Notes: generated by a model from the letters alone, not told the origin. A stretch of 64,000 nucleotides of DNA from Neoalteromonas arenosi (GCF_030362855.1 NZ_JAUCBP010000007.1:992675-1056674), one strand, 5' to 3'; numbered from the stretch's first letter, positions 8,788 through 18,815 are shown. Translations and numbers: made by a program.

Positions 8788-9432
8788 ATGACGATGTTAC
8801 AAGTCATAGCCGCACTTGGTCTCTTGGCCTTGTTAGCGAGTGTTGTGAAACATATCGAATTTACACAGCTAAGAAGCTCCAAACTACAACAACACTTAGT
8901 GTTTGGTGCCGCCGCCAGTGTTTTTGTGCTATGGATCTTTCGCGCCGGTATTTACGAAGGGTTGGATGTTCACTTCCTATGGCTCTCGGCGCTGGCTTTA
9001 ACGCTTGGTGTGCGCTTCGCATTGTTAGCGGGTACCGCAGCGTTGTTAGGTGTTACGGCATTAGGTTACGAGCAATGGCAAATGCTTGGGGTCAATGGCT
9101 TGTTGGGTGTTGCGGTACCGATTGTCATCACCCATCTAATCTATAACATTTCTTTTCACCGGCTCCCACGTAATCTTTTTTTGTATATCTTTGTATGTGC
9201 ATTTATTCCAGGTGCCGCGTTAATTGCGTTAAAGATGTTTTTATTGGGTAGCTATTATGTGATTGATGGCACCTATGATTGGCTGACAGTAAAAGATAAC
9301 TTTTTGATCTTGATACCGTTAATGCTCTTCCCAGAAGGCATGCTCAACGGTATGACAATGACCTTACTGATAATCTACAAACCCCACTGGGTTTATACGT
9401 TTCACGACAAATTCTATATTGATGGTAAATAA
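8788..9432 (+). CDS. Predicted membrane protein, CbiM-like ECF transporter S/permease family
   Basis: A 214-residue protein with about six membrane helices. The C-terminal half has LFPEGMLNGMTMTLLIIYKP, which resembles the P-E-G-x-x-N-G-x-x-x-T segment of CbiM-like energy-coupling-factor permeases found as stand-alone genes in marine Gammaproteobacteria. CbiM proteins bind cobalt or nickel through the N-terminal Met-His motif. This protein begins MTMLQV without that His, so metal transport should not be assumed. It lies three bases after xthA. A bidirectional terminator follows it. Confidence 0.5.
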   Translation: MTMLQVIAALGLLALLASVVKHIEFTQLRSSKLQQHLVFGAAASVFVLWIFRAGIYEGLDVHFLWLSALALTLGVRFALLAGTAALLGVTALGYEQWQMLGVNGLLGVAVPIVITHLIYNISFHRLPRNLFLYIFVCAFIPGAALIALKMFLLGSYYVIDGTYDWLTVKDNFLILIPLMLFPEGMLNGMTMTLLIIYKPHWVYTFHDKFYIDGK

Positions 9433-9433
9433 A

Positions 9434-9459
9434 AAAAGCCGCTGTTCTCAGCGGCTTTT
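9434..9459. terminator. Bidirectional intrinsic terminator
   Basis: Stem AGCCGCTG (9437-9444) pairs perfectly with CAGCGGCT (9449-9456) around a TTCT loop. An A-run lies before it and a T-run after it, so it can stop transcription from the plus gene ending at 9432 and from the minus gene ending at 9465. Confidence 0.9.
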
Positions 9460-9464
9460 CCGTT

Positions 9465-10028
9465 TTACGATTTGAACAGCACGTCCATTATACCGCTGAG
9501 CTCTGTTTTACCTTCACGGATTTCCTGTTCGGTAAGACCGGCTAATTCATGCGGGAAGACCAACCACTCTTCGCTTTCACGCACAAAGTAATCGGGCACC
9601 AAATCAGTTTTATTATTCTTGGGTTTATACCAAGGGCATGCAATACGAATATCACTTGGCATATTTAAACGCATCTGACTACGGATCTTTTTGATCAAGG
9701 CATCGACACTGCGTCCTGAATCGAACACATCATCTACGATTAAAATCGCATCGTCAGCATTGGCGTTTTCAATCAAATAGTGCAGACCGTGAACCCTGAT
9801 TTCTTTGCTCTGCTTATCGATTCCATAATAAGACGATGTGCGCACAGCGATGTGATCAGTTGGCGTGTTTCGAAATTCAAAAAACTCCTGAACCGCAATA
9901 CCTATAGGCGCACCACCTCGCCATATACCGACGATAAATTGCGGCCGAAAGCCGTCTTCAAAAACTTGCGAGGCAAGTCGGAACGAGTCTTCTAGCAAAG
10001 ACTGAGCGGTGATATAGGTTTTTTGCAT
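9465..10028 (-). CDS. Phosphoribosyltransferase (hypoxanthine-type)
   Basis: A 187-residue type I phosphoribosyltransferase. The PRPP-binding loop is ILIVDDVFDSGRSVDAL (two acidic residues, then small/polar). An earlier VGIWRGGAPIG segment is the pyrophosphate-binding loop. Proteins of this kind convert hypoxanthine, guanine or xanthine to the nucleotide in purine salvage, but the sequence does not fix the base. I choose the ATG at 10028 (MQKTYIT) because GGAAG lies six bases before it; the frame extends ten codons further to 10058 without a better site. The LolC/E-like gene ends 43 bases upstream on the same strand. Confidence 0.8.
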   Translation of the reverse strand: MQKTYITAQSLLEDSFRLASQVFEDGFRPQFIVGIWRGGAPIGIAVQEFFEFRNTPTDHIAVRTSSYYGIDKQSKEIRVHGLHYLIENANADDAILIVDDVFDSGRSVDALIKKIRSQMRLNMPSDIRIACPWYKPKNNKTDLVPDYFVRESEEWLVFPHELAGLTEQEIREGKTELSGIMDVLFKS

Positions 10029-10071
10029 AACAACTTCCGATATTTTCGAGTGGCGCAAGTATAGTGAAAAC

Positions 10072-11265
10072 TCACTCGTATTGTAAGGCTCTGGCAGGTT
10101 GCACGCGCAATGCTTTTAGCGCCGGATAAATCGTTGCGAGTATACACAACAACAACGAAAACAAGGTGACCGCGATGACTTGTTCAACGCGCATATCAAC
10201 CGGCAATCCGCCAGTGATAGTATAGCCAGTATTCACATTAAACAGATCGAGTATGGTATTCAGTTGCCAAACCACTAGCACGCCCAATACAGTCCCCAGT
10301 ATTGCACCCTTTAGGCCATTGGCAACGCCATTAAAAAGAAAGATTTTCATAACCTCGCTTTTAGCCATTCCCAGACTCATTAAAATTGCTATATCCCCTT
10401 GCTTTTCATTGACGATCATCACCAATGCAGAAACGATATTAAATGCAGCCACTGCGATGACCAGAAGCAATAACAAAAACATCATGTTTTTTTCCATTTT
10501 CACTGCGTCGAATAACGGGCCCTGACGTGCCCTCCAAGTTTCGAATACTAAACCTTGGGCTTCGATTTCCTGAGCAATAGCTTCATACGCAAAGGCATCA
10601 TCCAAAAACACCCGAGTATTATCTATAGCGCCTCGTTGCCGCAATAAACGCTGTAAGTCCGCCGCATTCATGTAAATGGTTTTGTCATCGAGCTCCGAAC
10701 CCACATTAAAAACCCCAACGACTTCTACGAGGCGTTGGCTCGGTACTTGTCCAAACGGTGTGTATACTGACGCGCCTGCCACCAGCAAACGCAGCGGATC
10801 GCCCGGTCTGATGTTCAACTGGGCCGCTAACGCTTGTCCAACTATAATTCGAAATGACTTCTCGGTAAGTGAATCAAAACTGCCGACGACAAGGCTTTGC
10901 GCGACTATAGACAATGATTGCATTTGTTCCGGCATGATACCTTGAATGGCAACTCCACGAAGCTCCGTAGGTGTTTGAATGACACCCTCTGCTTCTAGAT
11001 ATGGCATAGTACCAACCACACGCGATTGGTCTACAAAGGTTATTTTTTCCGGTGCTGTTGCAACAGTTAGATGTGGCATGATGCCCAAGATGCGCTGCTT
11101 TAATTGACCTTCGAAACCATTCATCACCGACAACACGATGATTAGCGCCATGATGCCCAAGGTTATACCCGTAACGGAAAAGAAATTGATAAACGCGACA
11201 AAACTACTCGCTTGTGAGGCACGAGAATAGCGCAAGCCAATAAACGCGAAAACGGGATGAAACAT
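10072..11265 (-). CDS. Lipoprotein-releasing ABC transporter permease (LolC/LolE)
   Basis: A 397-residue permease of the LolCDE type, which extracts mature lipoproteins from the inner membrane and hands them to LolA. It has the family N-terminus (FIGLRYSRASQASSFVAFINFFS), a first membrane helix (about 25-45), a periplasmic domain of about 210 residues, and three C-terminal membrane helices with the FtsX-like segments SALVMIVNEKQGDIAIL and AKSEVMKIFLFNG. The ATPase gene lolD and a second permease normally sit beside it. Neither is present here: the gene downstream is a phosphoribosyltransferase and the gene upstream is a PilZ gene on the other strand. C and E forms cannot be told apart here. 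Confidence 0.85.
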   Translation of the reverse strand: MFHPVFAFIGLRYSRASQASSFVAFINFFSVTGITLGIMALIIVLSVMNGFEGQLKQRILGIMPHLTVATAPEKITFVDQSRVVGTMPYLEAEGVIQTPTELRGVAIQGIMPEQMQSLSIVAQSLVVGSFDSLTEKSFRIIVGQALAAQLNIRPGDPLRLLVAGASVYTPFGQVPSQRLVEVVGVFNVGSELDDKTIYMNAADLQRLLRQRGAIDNTRVFLDDAFAYEAIAQEIEAQGLVFETWRARQGPLFDAVKMEKNMMFLLLLLVIAVAAFNIVSALVMIVNEKQGDIAILMSLGMAKSEVMKIFLFNGVANGLKGAILGTVLGVLVVWQLNTILDLFNVNTGYTITGGLPVDMRVEQVIAVTLFSLLLCILATIYPALKALRVQPARALQYE

Positions 11266-11376
11266 AACGGCAGGTCACCTTTTGCTGTGAAAACTGTGAA
11301 TAGCTTGCGAAAGTTATAGTTAATGCGACAATGCGTTGCATGATACGAACATCTGCAAGGGCATACAAGGTAATCT

Positions 11377-11985
11377 ATGACTGAACCGGCATTCGATGAT
11401 TTGACAGCAGAACAAAAACGCCAACAGTTTAATGAGTATTTTCTGATTAAACACGAGCTCAATGTCAACATTAAGCCGGTTGACGAGAACACCTTACCCG
11501 CTGCTAATAAGCTTGAAGAATGCATGCCTTATGCCTTTAAAATAGCCGGTGAGATGGCCAGTATTGAAGCACAAGCGTTACGTCCGCTGCGCAACCTCAG
11601 CAGCCACGCGGCAGAGCTCGCCGAATTTCTGAATGCACAAGCGCGCAAAATAGATTTGATGATGTCGTTTATTTTGCATCAGCAAGATGAAGAAACGGCG
11701 CGTTACTCCACGTTGCGATTCGGTGGTGGCGGGATTGAAGTTTTAACCTCAACACCCTTCGCGGTTGGCAGTCATGTCGAGCTCAAAATTTTTCTCACCG
11801 AAGAAGCGGCAGCGGTATATTGCTTTGCTGAAGTAATTACTTGCGACGAGCATCCAGATGGTTACCATAGCGCCTTCATTTTTAGTCGGATCCGCAATGT
11901 TGACCAAGAGTTATTGGTACGCGCAAGTTTGCACCTCCAAACTCAACAGTTGCGGAAGCGATCTGAATCGAACAATTCTGAGTAA
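11377..11985 (+). CDS. PilZ-domain-like protein
   Basis: A 202-residue soluble protein. The first 110 residues are helical and the last 90 form a beta-rich domain resembling PilZ: YSTLRFGGGGIEVL at the position of the D/N-x-S-x-x-G strand, then a GSHVELKIFL strand and AFIFSRI. PilZ domains bind cyclic di-GMP through an RxxxR and a [DN]xSxxG motif. I cannot find RxxxR, and the second motif is replaced by RFGGGG, so nucleotide binding may be lost. Assignment rests on overall shape and on similar genes placed before mfd in relatives, as I recall. It ends 33 bases before the mfd start. Confidence 0.6.
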   Translation: MTEPAFDDLTAEQKRQQFNEYFLIKHELNVNIKPVDENTLPAANKLEECMPYAFKIAGEMASIEAQALRPLRNLSSHAAELAEFLNAQARKIDLMMSFILHQQDEETARYSTLRFGGGGIEVLTSTPFAVGSHVELKIFLTEEAAAVYCFAEVITCDEHPDGYHSAFIFSRIRNVDQELLVRASLHLQTQQLRKRSESNNSE

Positions 11986-12018
11986 AAACGCGCATCTTTA
12001 AGGTTGTTATTCGCATTC

Positions 12019-15000
12019 ATGAGTCATTCTATTTTCGATCCGGTCTTACCGGTAAAAAAAGCCACGGTTGTTGATCAATTACAATGGGGTGAACTCCCCG
12101 CCAGTAGCTCTGCGCTTGCTATCGCTAATGTCGTTAACAAACACCAGGGCCCTACGTTACTGGTTACTGCAGATACCCCCAGTGCTCATCGACTCGAACG
12201 CGAAATAAAATTTTTCGGGCAGCCGAATTCACTCAAGATTAATGTCTTTCCCGATTGGGAAACCTTGCCCTACGATACATTCTCACCGCATCAGGATATC
12301 GTTTCTCAACGCTTAGAGACGCTAGATGCTTTGGGCGAAAGTCAGAATGCGCTATTTATTGTTCCAATCAATACGCTGATCCAGCGCCTAGCACCAGTAG
12401 AATACCTTGCGCAATATTTGCTGCTATTAAAGACCGGCCAAAAACTCAATATTCAAGCATTCAGTCGTAAGCTTGAAAAAGCCGGATATCTGCATGTCAA
12501 TCAGGTGATGAGTCATAGCGAATTCTCGGTCCGCGGGAGCATCATCGACTTATTCCCGATGGGGAACGATCACCCGTTTCGAATCGACTTGTTTGACGAT
12601 GAAATTGATTCCATCCGGATCTTTGACCCCGAAGACCAGCGCTCTGGTGATAGTGTTAATGAAATACGCCTATTACCTGCTCGTGAGTTCCCTACCGATA
12701 AAGCGGGAATTTCTCGCTTTCGTGAACAATTTTTAACTCACTTCGATGCCACTAATGCCAAAGACTCTATATTTCATCGAGTGACTTCGGGGCAAGGCAC
12801 TCTGCCTGGTGGCGTGGAATACTATCTGCCACTGTTTTTCGAGCAAACAGCAACTTTGTTTGATTACTTGAGTGATAATACCCAAGTTTTGCTGCATGGC
12901 GATATTGTTGATGCGTGTGAGTTTGTCTGGGCAGATATCAACCACCGCTACGAGCAGCGCCGCTACATTCCTGAGAGGCCATTACTCCCTCCGGCCGAAA
13001 TCTACCTCAGTGTTGACGAGGTGTTTGCACAGCTGAAACAGTGGCCGCGGATTAAAATTCAAGTACCCGCCGTTGAAGTTAAAGCGGGCCGGTTTAACTT
13101 TGGGGTGCACAAAGTCGATGATATTGCGATTCAGCCACAACACAAAGAGCCGGCTCAACGACTGCGTCAACGAGTTGAGAAGACTTTGGGCAATGGCGGT
13201 AAAGTGCTGTTTTGTGCGGAAACACTGGGACGCAAAGAAAACTTAATTAAAATACTTAAGCAAGCGCATCTCAAGCCGCACTCGGTCAAGTCTTTAACCG
13301 AATTTCTCACTCAGCACGAATCTGTGGGTCTAACCATCGGTAATGTCGAGAATAGCTTTCATTTACAGGACAGCGATGGTGAATTGCTGTTTATTACTGA
13401 AACCGAGCTGCTTGGTCACAAGGTTAGTCAACGCAGGCGCCGTGAAAAGCAGCGGGCTACTGATGAATCCGCCGTTATTCGCAACTTAGCGGAGTTAACC
13501 GAGGGCCAACCGGTCGTTCATATTGACCATGGTGTCGGACGCTACTTAGGACTACAGACTCTAGATGCCGGCGGTGTAACCACTGAGTACTTGACTATTG
13601 AATATGCCAAGGCCGCCAAGCTTTATGTCCCGGTTGCTTCACTGCATTTAATCAGTCGTTACAGTGGTGGCGATCCTGATCATGCGCCGTTACACGGCTT
13701 AGGCTCTGATAACTGGAGTAAAGCAAAACAGAAAGCAGCAGAAAAAGTACGCGATGTCGCCGCGCAATTGTTGGATGTTTATGCGCGACGTGCCGCTAAA
13801 CCCGGTTTCGCTTATAAAATTGATTGGCAGGAATACCAACGCTTTGCCGACAGTTTCCCGTTTGAAGAAACGGTCGACCAGCAACAAGCGATTAGTGCAG
13901 TGATCAATGATATGGGACAACCCAGCGCCATGGATCGCTTGGTCTGCGGGGATGTTGGCTTTGGTAAAACTGAAGTTGCAATGCGCGCCGCATTTTTAGC
14001 CGCAAATCAAGGTAAACAGGTGGCGATTTTGGTACCCACGACCCTACTCGCGCAACAGCACTTTGAGAATTTTAAAGACCGATTTGCCGACTGGCCATTC
14101 AATATTGAAGTCATGTCTCGCTTTGTTAGCACCAAACAAACCAATCTCGTTCTGAATGGTCTTGCAAATGGCACTGTAGATATTGTTGTAGGCACTCATA
14201 AACTCATTCAGGATGATGTTAAATACAACGACCTAGGTTTAGTGATCATCGATGAAGAACACCGCTTCGGTGTACGACAAAAGGATAAATTCAAGTCATT
14301 ACGCGCCGATGTGGATATTCTTACCCTTACAGCAACGCCTATACCGCGAACGTTAAATATGGCGCTAAGTGGCATGCGAGACCTCTCGATAATTGCTACG
14401 CCACCGGCTAAACGACTGTCGATTAAAACCTTTGTGCAACAGCGTAATAAAGAAATCATCCGCGAAGCGGTAATGCGGGAAATACTGCGCGGCGGCCAAG
14501 TGTACTTCTTGCACAATGAAGTTGATACAATTGAGCGCACCGCAGATGAAATTGCCGAGATCGTGCCTGAAGCTAGAATTGCTATTGGACATGGCCAGAT
14601 GCGCGAGCGTGAACTCGAACAAGTCATGAGTGACTTTTATCACCAACGCTACAATGTGTTGGTGTGTACTACCATCATAGAGACAGGTATCGATGTCCCG
14701 TCGGCGAATACCATAATCATGGATCGCGCCGATCATCTAGGCTTGGCGCAATTACACCAACTGCGCGGTCGAGTCGGGCGTTCACACCATCAAGCTTATG
14801 CCTACTTGCTTACACCCCACCCTAAGCGCATGACCAAAGATGCGACTAAGCGGTTAGAGGCCATTGCTAATCTCGAAGATCTTGGCGCCGGCTTCCAGTT
14901 AGCGACCCACGACCTCGAAATACGTGGCGCAGGTGAGTTATTGGGTGATGATCAGTCGGGCCAAATTGCCACGATCGGTTTCACTTTGTATATGGATATG

Positions 15001-15516
15001 CTCGAGCAAGCAGTTGAAGCATTAAAAGCTGGGAAAGAGCCGTCGTTGGATAGTGTGCTCGCAACACAAGCAGAGATTGAGCTACGCATTCCTGCCCTGT
15101 TCCCCGAGGATTATATTGGCGATGTCGGGATCCGCTTATCCCTGTATAAAAAGCTAGCCAGCTGTCAGACCAAAGTGGATATTGATGCGCTGCAAATAGA
15201 ACTTATCGACCGTTTCGGAATGTTACCTGACGCAGCGAAAAACTTGATTGCAATTGCAGAATACAAGCTCAAAGCGAAGCGAATTGGCATAACCAAAATA
15301 GAAATGGGTAACCAATCTGGCAGTATAGAATTTGCAGCTGACACGAAGGTTGACCCTGGCTTCATCATCCAATTAATACAAACAAAGCCGAAACAATTCA
15401 GATTTGACGGCCCAACTAGACTCAAGTTAATAAATACGCCAGATTCTGCGCAACAGCGACTTGATATGGTATCTTCCCTATTAGACGATTTGTGTAAGGA
15501 ATCCAATCTGCAATGA
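12019..15516 (+). CDS. mfd: Transcription-repair coupling factor
   Basis: A 1165-residue Mfd, which displaces RNA polymerase stalled at DNA damage and recruits UvrA. It has the UvrB-homology N-terminal module (FPDWETLPYDTFSPHQDI), the polymerase-interacting domain with VVHIDHGVGRYLGL, then RecG-like translocase motifs: Walker A CGDVGFGKTEVA, Walker B IIDEEHRFGV, motif III LTATPIPRTL and the later helicase motif LRGRVGRSHHQAYAYLL. The C-terminal domain follows. Length is normal (E. coli 1148). I set the start at the ATG at 12019 (MSHSIFDP) rather than a TTG at 12004. Its stop overlaps the next ATG (ATGA). Confidence 0.97.
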   Translation: MSHSIFDPVLPVKKATVVDQLQWGELPASSSALAIANVVNKHQGPTLLVTADTPSAHRLEREIKFFGQPNSLKINVFPDWETLPYDTFSPHQDIVSQRLETLDALGESQNALFIVPINTLIQRLAPVEYLAQYLLLLKTGQKLNIQAFSRKLEKAGYLHVNQVMSHSEFSVRGSIIDLFPMGNDHPFRIDLFDDEIDSIRIFDPEDQRSGDSVNEIRLLPAREFPTDKAGISRFREQFLTHFDATNAKDSIFHRVTSGQGTLPGGVEYYLPLFFEQTATLFDYLSDNTQVLLHGDIVDACEFVWADINHRYEQRRYIPERPLLPPAEIYLSVDEVFAQLKQWPRIKIQVPAVEVKAGRFNFGVHKVDDIAIQPQHKEPAQRLRQRVEKTLGNGGKVLFCAETLGRKENLIKILKQAHLKPHSVKSLTEFLTQHESVGLTIGNVENSFHLQDSDGELLFITETELLGHKVSQRRRREKQRATDESAVIRNLAELTEGQPVVHIDHGVGRYLGLQTLDAGGVTTEYLTIEYAKAAKLYVPVASLHLISRYSGGDPDHAPLHGLGSDNWSKAKQKAAEKVRDVAAQLLDVYARRAAKPGFAYKIDWQEYQRFADSFPFEETVDQQQAISAVINDMGQPSAMDRLVCGDVGFGKTEVAMRAAFLAANQGKQVAILVPTTLLAQQHFENFKDRFADWPFNIEVMSRFVSTKQTNLVLNGLANGTVDIVVGTHKLIQDDVKYNDLGLVIIDEEHRFGVRQKDKFKSLRADVDILTLTATPIPRTLNMALSGMRDLSIIATPPAKRLSIKTFVQQRNKEIIREAVMREILRGGQVYFLHNEVDTIERTADEIAEIVPEARIAIGHGQMRERELEQVMSDFYHQRYNVLVCTTIIETGIDVPSANTIIMDRADHLGLAQLHQLRGRVGRSHHQAYAYLLTPHPKRMTKDATKRLEAIANLEDLGAGFQLATHDLEIRGAGELLGDDQSGQIATIGFTLYMDMLEQAVEALKAGKEPSLDSVLATQAEIELRIPALFPEDYIGDVGIRLSLYKKLASCQTKVDIDALQIELIDRFGMLPDAAKNLIAIAEYKLKAKRIGITKIEMGNQSGSIEFAADTKVDPGFIIQLIQTKPKQFRFDGPTRLKLINTPDSAQQRLDMVSSLLDDLCKESNLQ

Positions 15517-16880
15517 AGCGCCAGTTCGTTCGTAAAATCAGAGCATTAACGCAACGTATCAGTGCCGTCACCTATATCTGTGGCGCTGTAGTTGTGGGTA
15601 TGTCTTTACCTGTAGCAGCGCAGCAGCAAGACTGGTGGTTCGATATTGAAGTTATTGTGTTTGAGCGGCAGCACGATACCCCATTGGCAGAACAGTTTGA
15701 CTCCGAATCAGAGACCCCCTCTGGTTATGCATATGACCTGTTAAGCCGCGCTTTATACCCTGACGTAAGATCAGTGTTGCGGACCTTTCCGATTTGCCCA
15801 AATGATGAGCTACCAAGTGTTGAAGCGATAATTGAAGAGTATCGCGCGTTTATAGCCTCTCAACAAGCGGCTACAGACGACACACTGACACAGGAGACAC
15901 CTGAAGAAGTCACGCCCCTTCCAAACCTTGTTGAAGATGAAGACGTCGAGAATACTGAAGAGCCAAGCGAAACGGTCTTAGCTCCACCACTTTCTCCTCT
16001 GACGAGATTGATCGAAGCGCAGCAAGCCTACATCGATAAATTACCGCCACTTGCTGAAGTCACATGGCAGCGCCCCTATGATTGTCTTACCCCAAGTGAT
16101 GTGCTCGCAACCGATCACTTTGTGTTTCTAAACAATATCGACCTATTACCGCGTGCTAACCAAATGCTGCAAAGCCCCACAGGCGCTAATTGGCAGCGTA
16201 GTTATCAGCCGCATTTACTCGATGATGATCAGCGTTTGCTGCAAGAATTTGCTGACGATATCCAGCGCCAACGCAACCAGCGTGTGTTGTTGCACACTGC
16301 GTGGCGTCAAGAGGTGCTCTTTGGCCGAGATGTTGCGCAAAGTATGCGCTTAATTGCGGGCCAAGATTATAACGCGCCGCTCTATCAACGCTGGGAATTG
16401 GAGCAACAATTAGCGGAACTTGAGCGTCAACAAGAACAGGAGCAAAACCGGTCAGCTAATACCGAAACAACGCAGGACGAAGACCCTTTCTTCACAGACT
16501 TGTTTGCGGCTATCAATGGCCCAGTAAACCCCAATATTGTTGACGAAATCCTCGCTGAGCAAACGGATCCTGTTGCACAAGCCGTACATTTAATTAAACC
16601 TTTATGGCAGTTAGACGGTGAGTTTAAAGTGTTCTTGCAATACATTGGCGGTGTGCCATACCTGCATGTTGATAACGACCTGCGTTTTAGGCGACCTAGC
16701 CAATACAATGATTTTGGTGAAGCCGTGGCATTTGACAATATAGAAATGAAACAGCTACGTCGGGTTATTAGTCAGCAAATCCATTATTTTGATCATCCGT
16801 TGTTTGGCGTAATCGTGCAAATTCGTCGATATCAACGCCCCAGCCTATTGGATGATAGTCTCGGAGAAACCAACGAGTGA
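15513..16880 (+). CDS. CsiV-like peptidoglycan-associated periplasmic protein
   Basis: A 455-residue exported protein. An N-terminal hydrophobic segment ending SLPVAAQQQ (residues about 22-40) looks like a signal peptide. The mature part begins with WWFDIEVIVFERQ, the hallmark start of the CsiV family found after mfd in many Gammaproteobacteria. It has acidic low-complexity stretches in the middle and a conserved C-terminal region around IHYFDHPLFGVIVQIRRY. CsiV in Vibrio binds peptidoglycan and supports septal synthesis through LpoA/PBP1A. Function here is by family. It overlaps mfd by four bases upstream and the adenosyltransferase by four bases downstream (GTGA), so the three genes look translationally coupled. 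Confidence 0.75.
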   Translation: MKRQFVRKIRALTQRISAVTYICGAVVVGMSLPVAAQQQDWWFDIEVIVFERQHDTPLAEQFDSESETPSGYAYDLLSRALYPDVRSVLRTFPICPNDELPSVEAIIEEYRAFIASQQAATDDTLTQETPEEVTPLPNLVEDEDVENTEEPSETVLAPPLSPLTRLIEAQQAYIDKLPPLAEVTWQRPYDCLTPSDVLATDHFVFLNNIDLLPRANQMLQSPTGANWQRSYQPHLLDDDQRLLQEFADDIQRQRNQRVLLHTAWRQEVLFGRDVAQSMRLIAGQDYNAPLYQRWELEQQLAELERQQEQEQNRSANTETTQDEDPFFTDLFAAINGPVNPNIVDEILAEQTDPVAQAVHLIKPLWQLDGEFKVFLQYIGGVPYLHVDNDLRFRRPSQYNDFGEAVAFDNIEMKQLRRVISQQIHYFDHPLFGVIVQIRRYQRPSLLDDSLGETNE

Positions 16881-17401
16881 AGATTTACACCAAAACCGGT
16901 GACCAAGGTGAAACTCAGGTTTATTTAACAGACACGTTGCGCAAGCGCAAAGACGATCTACTTCTTGAAGCTTACGGCACACTGGATGAGCTGAATGCGC
17001 ATGTAGGGGTTTTGATTAGTCACGTCAACAACACTGATAAGGCGCTGATTGAGCAGCTGACTCTGGTTCAACGCGATTTGTTTCAACTGGGATTCGCCAT
17101 TTCGGCGAGTAGCACGCTGGATGAAACACGCATTGTAGCGTTAGAAAATGCAATCGATGCTATGCAGAAATCTGTTCCTGCGCAAACGGCGTTTATTTTG
17201 CCCGGTGGCACACTACAGGCTGCGCAAGCACACGTATGTCGCACGGTTTGTCGGCGCGCGGAGCGCGTGCTGGTCTCACTCGCTGAACAACATGAGCTTG
17301 CGCCGGTTGCCCAAGCGTATATCAATCGGTTATCAGATTATTTCTTTGTACTTGCCAGGTACTTCAACTATCACGCGGAAGTTTCAGATATCGAAGTGTA
17401 G
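16877..17401 (+). CDS. PduO-type ATP:cob(I)alamin adenosyltransferase
   Basis: A 174-residue trimeric helical-bundle enzyme that moves the adenosyl group of ATP to cob(I)alamin to make coenzyme B12. The N-terminal ATP site MKIYTKTGDQGET and the LEAYGTLDELNAHVG motif are present, as is a C-terminal CRRAERVLVSL segment with the ATP-contacting Arg residues and a terminal LSDYFFVLAR. The GTG start at 16877 lies inside the csiV stop (GTGA). The C-terminus converges with the DASS transporter gene, leaving 16 bases between them. No cobalamin synthesis gene is near, which suggests salvage or repair of B12. Confidence 0.9.
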   Translation: MKIYTKTGDQGETQVYLTDTLRKRKDDLLLEAYGTLDELNAHVGVLISHVNNTDKALIEQLTLVQRDLFQLGFAISASSTLDETRIVALENAIDAMQKSVPAQTAFILPGGTLQAAQAHVCRTVCRRAERVLVSLAEQHELAPVAQAYINRLSDYFFVLARYFNYHAEVSDIEV

Positions 17402-17417
17402 TCGAGTATCGTTAACG

Positions 17418-18815
17418 CTAAAACTGCACACCGATAACTAAGGCCGCTACCACTGCAACCATGACATTGAGCACCGCCCCTTCTCTTGCCATGGTTTTGA
17501 TGTCTATTTTTCCCGTACCATAAACAATAGCATTCGGTGCTGTTGCTACTGGCAACATAAACGCGCAGCTAGCGCTGATAGCTGCTGGGATCATCAGCAA
17601 TGCCGGATCCATATTACTAGCAAGTGCAGCACTTGCTAAGATCGGCATTAACAATGTGGCGGTAGCAGTATTCGAAGTAATTTCTGTTAAAAAGCTAACC
17701 GCTAAGCACAACAGTAATACTAATAACAGCGTTGGTAGGCCCGCTAAACCGCCTAACCCTTGACCGATGAGCTTACTTAACCCACTTTGAGTAAATGCAC
17801 TGGCTATACAAATCCCCCCTGCAAACAATAACAACATACCCCAGGGAATATCCTTCGCCGTTTCCCAATCCAACAAATATGAGCGTTTTTCTTTACTGTT
17901 TTTGCGCGGCTCAGTGGGAATGATACACATCAATATCACGCCGATCAGCGCAACAGTGCTATCGCCAATGCCGGTTACACCCAGCATTCCACTCCACTGA
18001 GGGCGAAATACCCATGCCAATGCAATAAACGCAAAGACAATTAGCACACGTCGCTCCGCTGAGCGCCAAGCAGGAAGTTCGGGAATTGTTACATCCCCCA
18101 ATGGGCCAATACCGCGGGTTAACCATAGAGCCATCAATGGGATCGCAACAACTACAACGGGAATGCCATATTGCATCCAGTCAGCAAAGCCCAGTTGAAT
18201 ACCAGTGAACTCTTCGTAAATACTAATAAAGATTATATTGGGCGGCGTACCTATGGGGGTGCCCACTCCGCCTAATGATGCTGAGTAGGCAATCGCAAGC
18301 AACAACACGATAGCCAACCGAGGCTGATTGAAATGACTGACCAAAGCCAAGCCTATCGGCATTAGCATCAAAGTTGTGGCTGAATTTGAAATCCACATGC
18401 TTAAAATTGCGGCGGTTAACATAAAGGCCAACACCAACCGTTTAGCACTATGTGCGCCGGTAAGCTTTAACATGCCAAATGCCAGCCGCGTATGGACGCC
18501 TGACTTTTCCAACGCCTTAGATAACATGAACGCGCCCATTAACAACACAATCACATGATTACCTAAAGCGGAAGCGGCCTCGCGATGAGTCAAAATTCCA
18601 GCCAGAGGAAACGCCGCAAATGGAATGAGCGAAGTAATCGGAATTGGCAGCGCCTCTGTCACCCACATGGTTCCGACCAGCATGGTTATGGCAGCAGTTA
18701 TCGCCACTTCATGCGGCTGCCCTATCGCAGTCAGCACACCATACATAGTTACTGCTAACACTATCGCTAGCACAAGCATCGGCAACTTGAGCCAATCTTG
18801 TCGAGCTGCTGTCAT
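17418..18815 (-). CDS. DASS-family anion transporter (SLC13-like)
   Basis: A 465-residue inner-membrane carrier with about 11-12 helices. It carries the two Ser-Asn-Thr type signature loops of the divalent anion:sodium symporters: ISNSATTLMLMPIG in the first half and ITSNTATATLLMPIL in the second, which bind substrate and sodium. Substrates of the family are dicarboxylates, citrate or sulfate. The sequence does not decide which. Its ATG overlaps the nagZ stop codon by four bases, so translation is probably coupled to nagZ, although no shared pathway is obvious. Confidence 0.85.
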   Translation of the reverse strand: MTAARQDWLKLPMLVLAIVLAVTMYGVLTAIGQPHEVAITAAITMLVGTMWVTEALPIPITSLIPFAAFPLAGILTHREAASALGNHVIVLLMGAFMLSKALEKSGVHTRLAFGMLKLTGAHSAKRLVLAFMLTAAILSMWISNSATTLMLMPIGLALVSHFNQPRLAIVLLLAIAYSASLGGVGTPIGTPPNIIFISIYEEFTGIQLGFADWMQYGIPVVVVAIPLMALWLTRGIGPLGDVTIPELPAWRSAERRVLIVFAFIALAWVFRPQWSGMLGVTGIGDSTVALIGVILMCIIPTEPRKNSKEKRSYLLDWETAKDIPWGMLLLFAGGICIASAFTQSGLSKLIGQGLGGLAGLPTLLLVLLLCLAVSFLTEITSNTATATLLMPILASAALASNMDPALLMIPAAISASCAFMLPVATAPNAIVYGTGKIDIKTMAREGAVLNVMVAVVAALVIGVQF

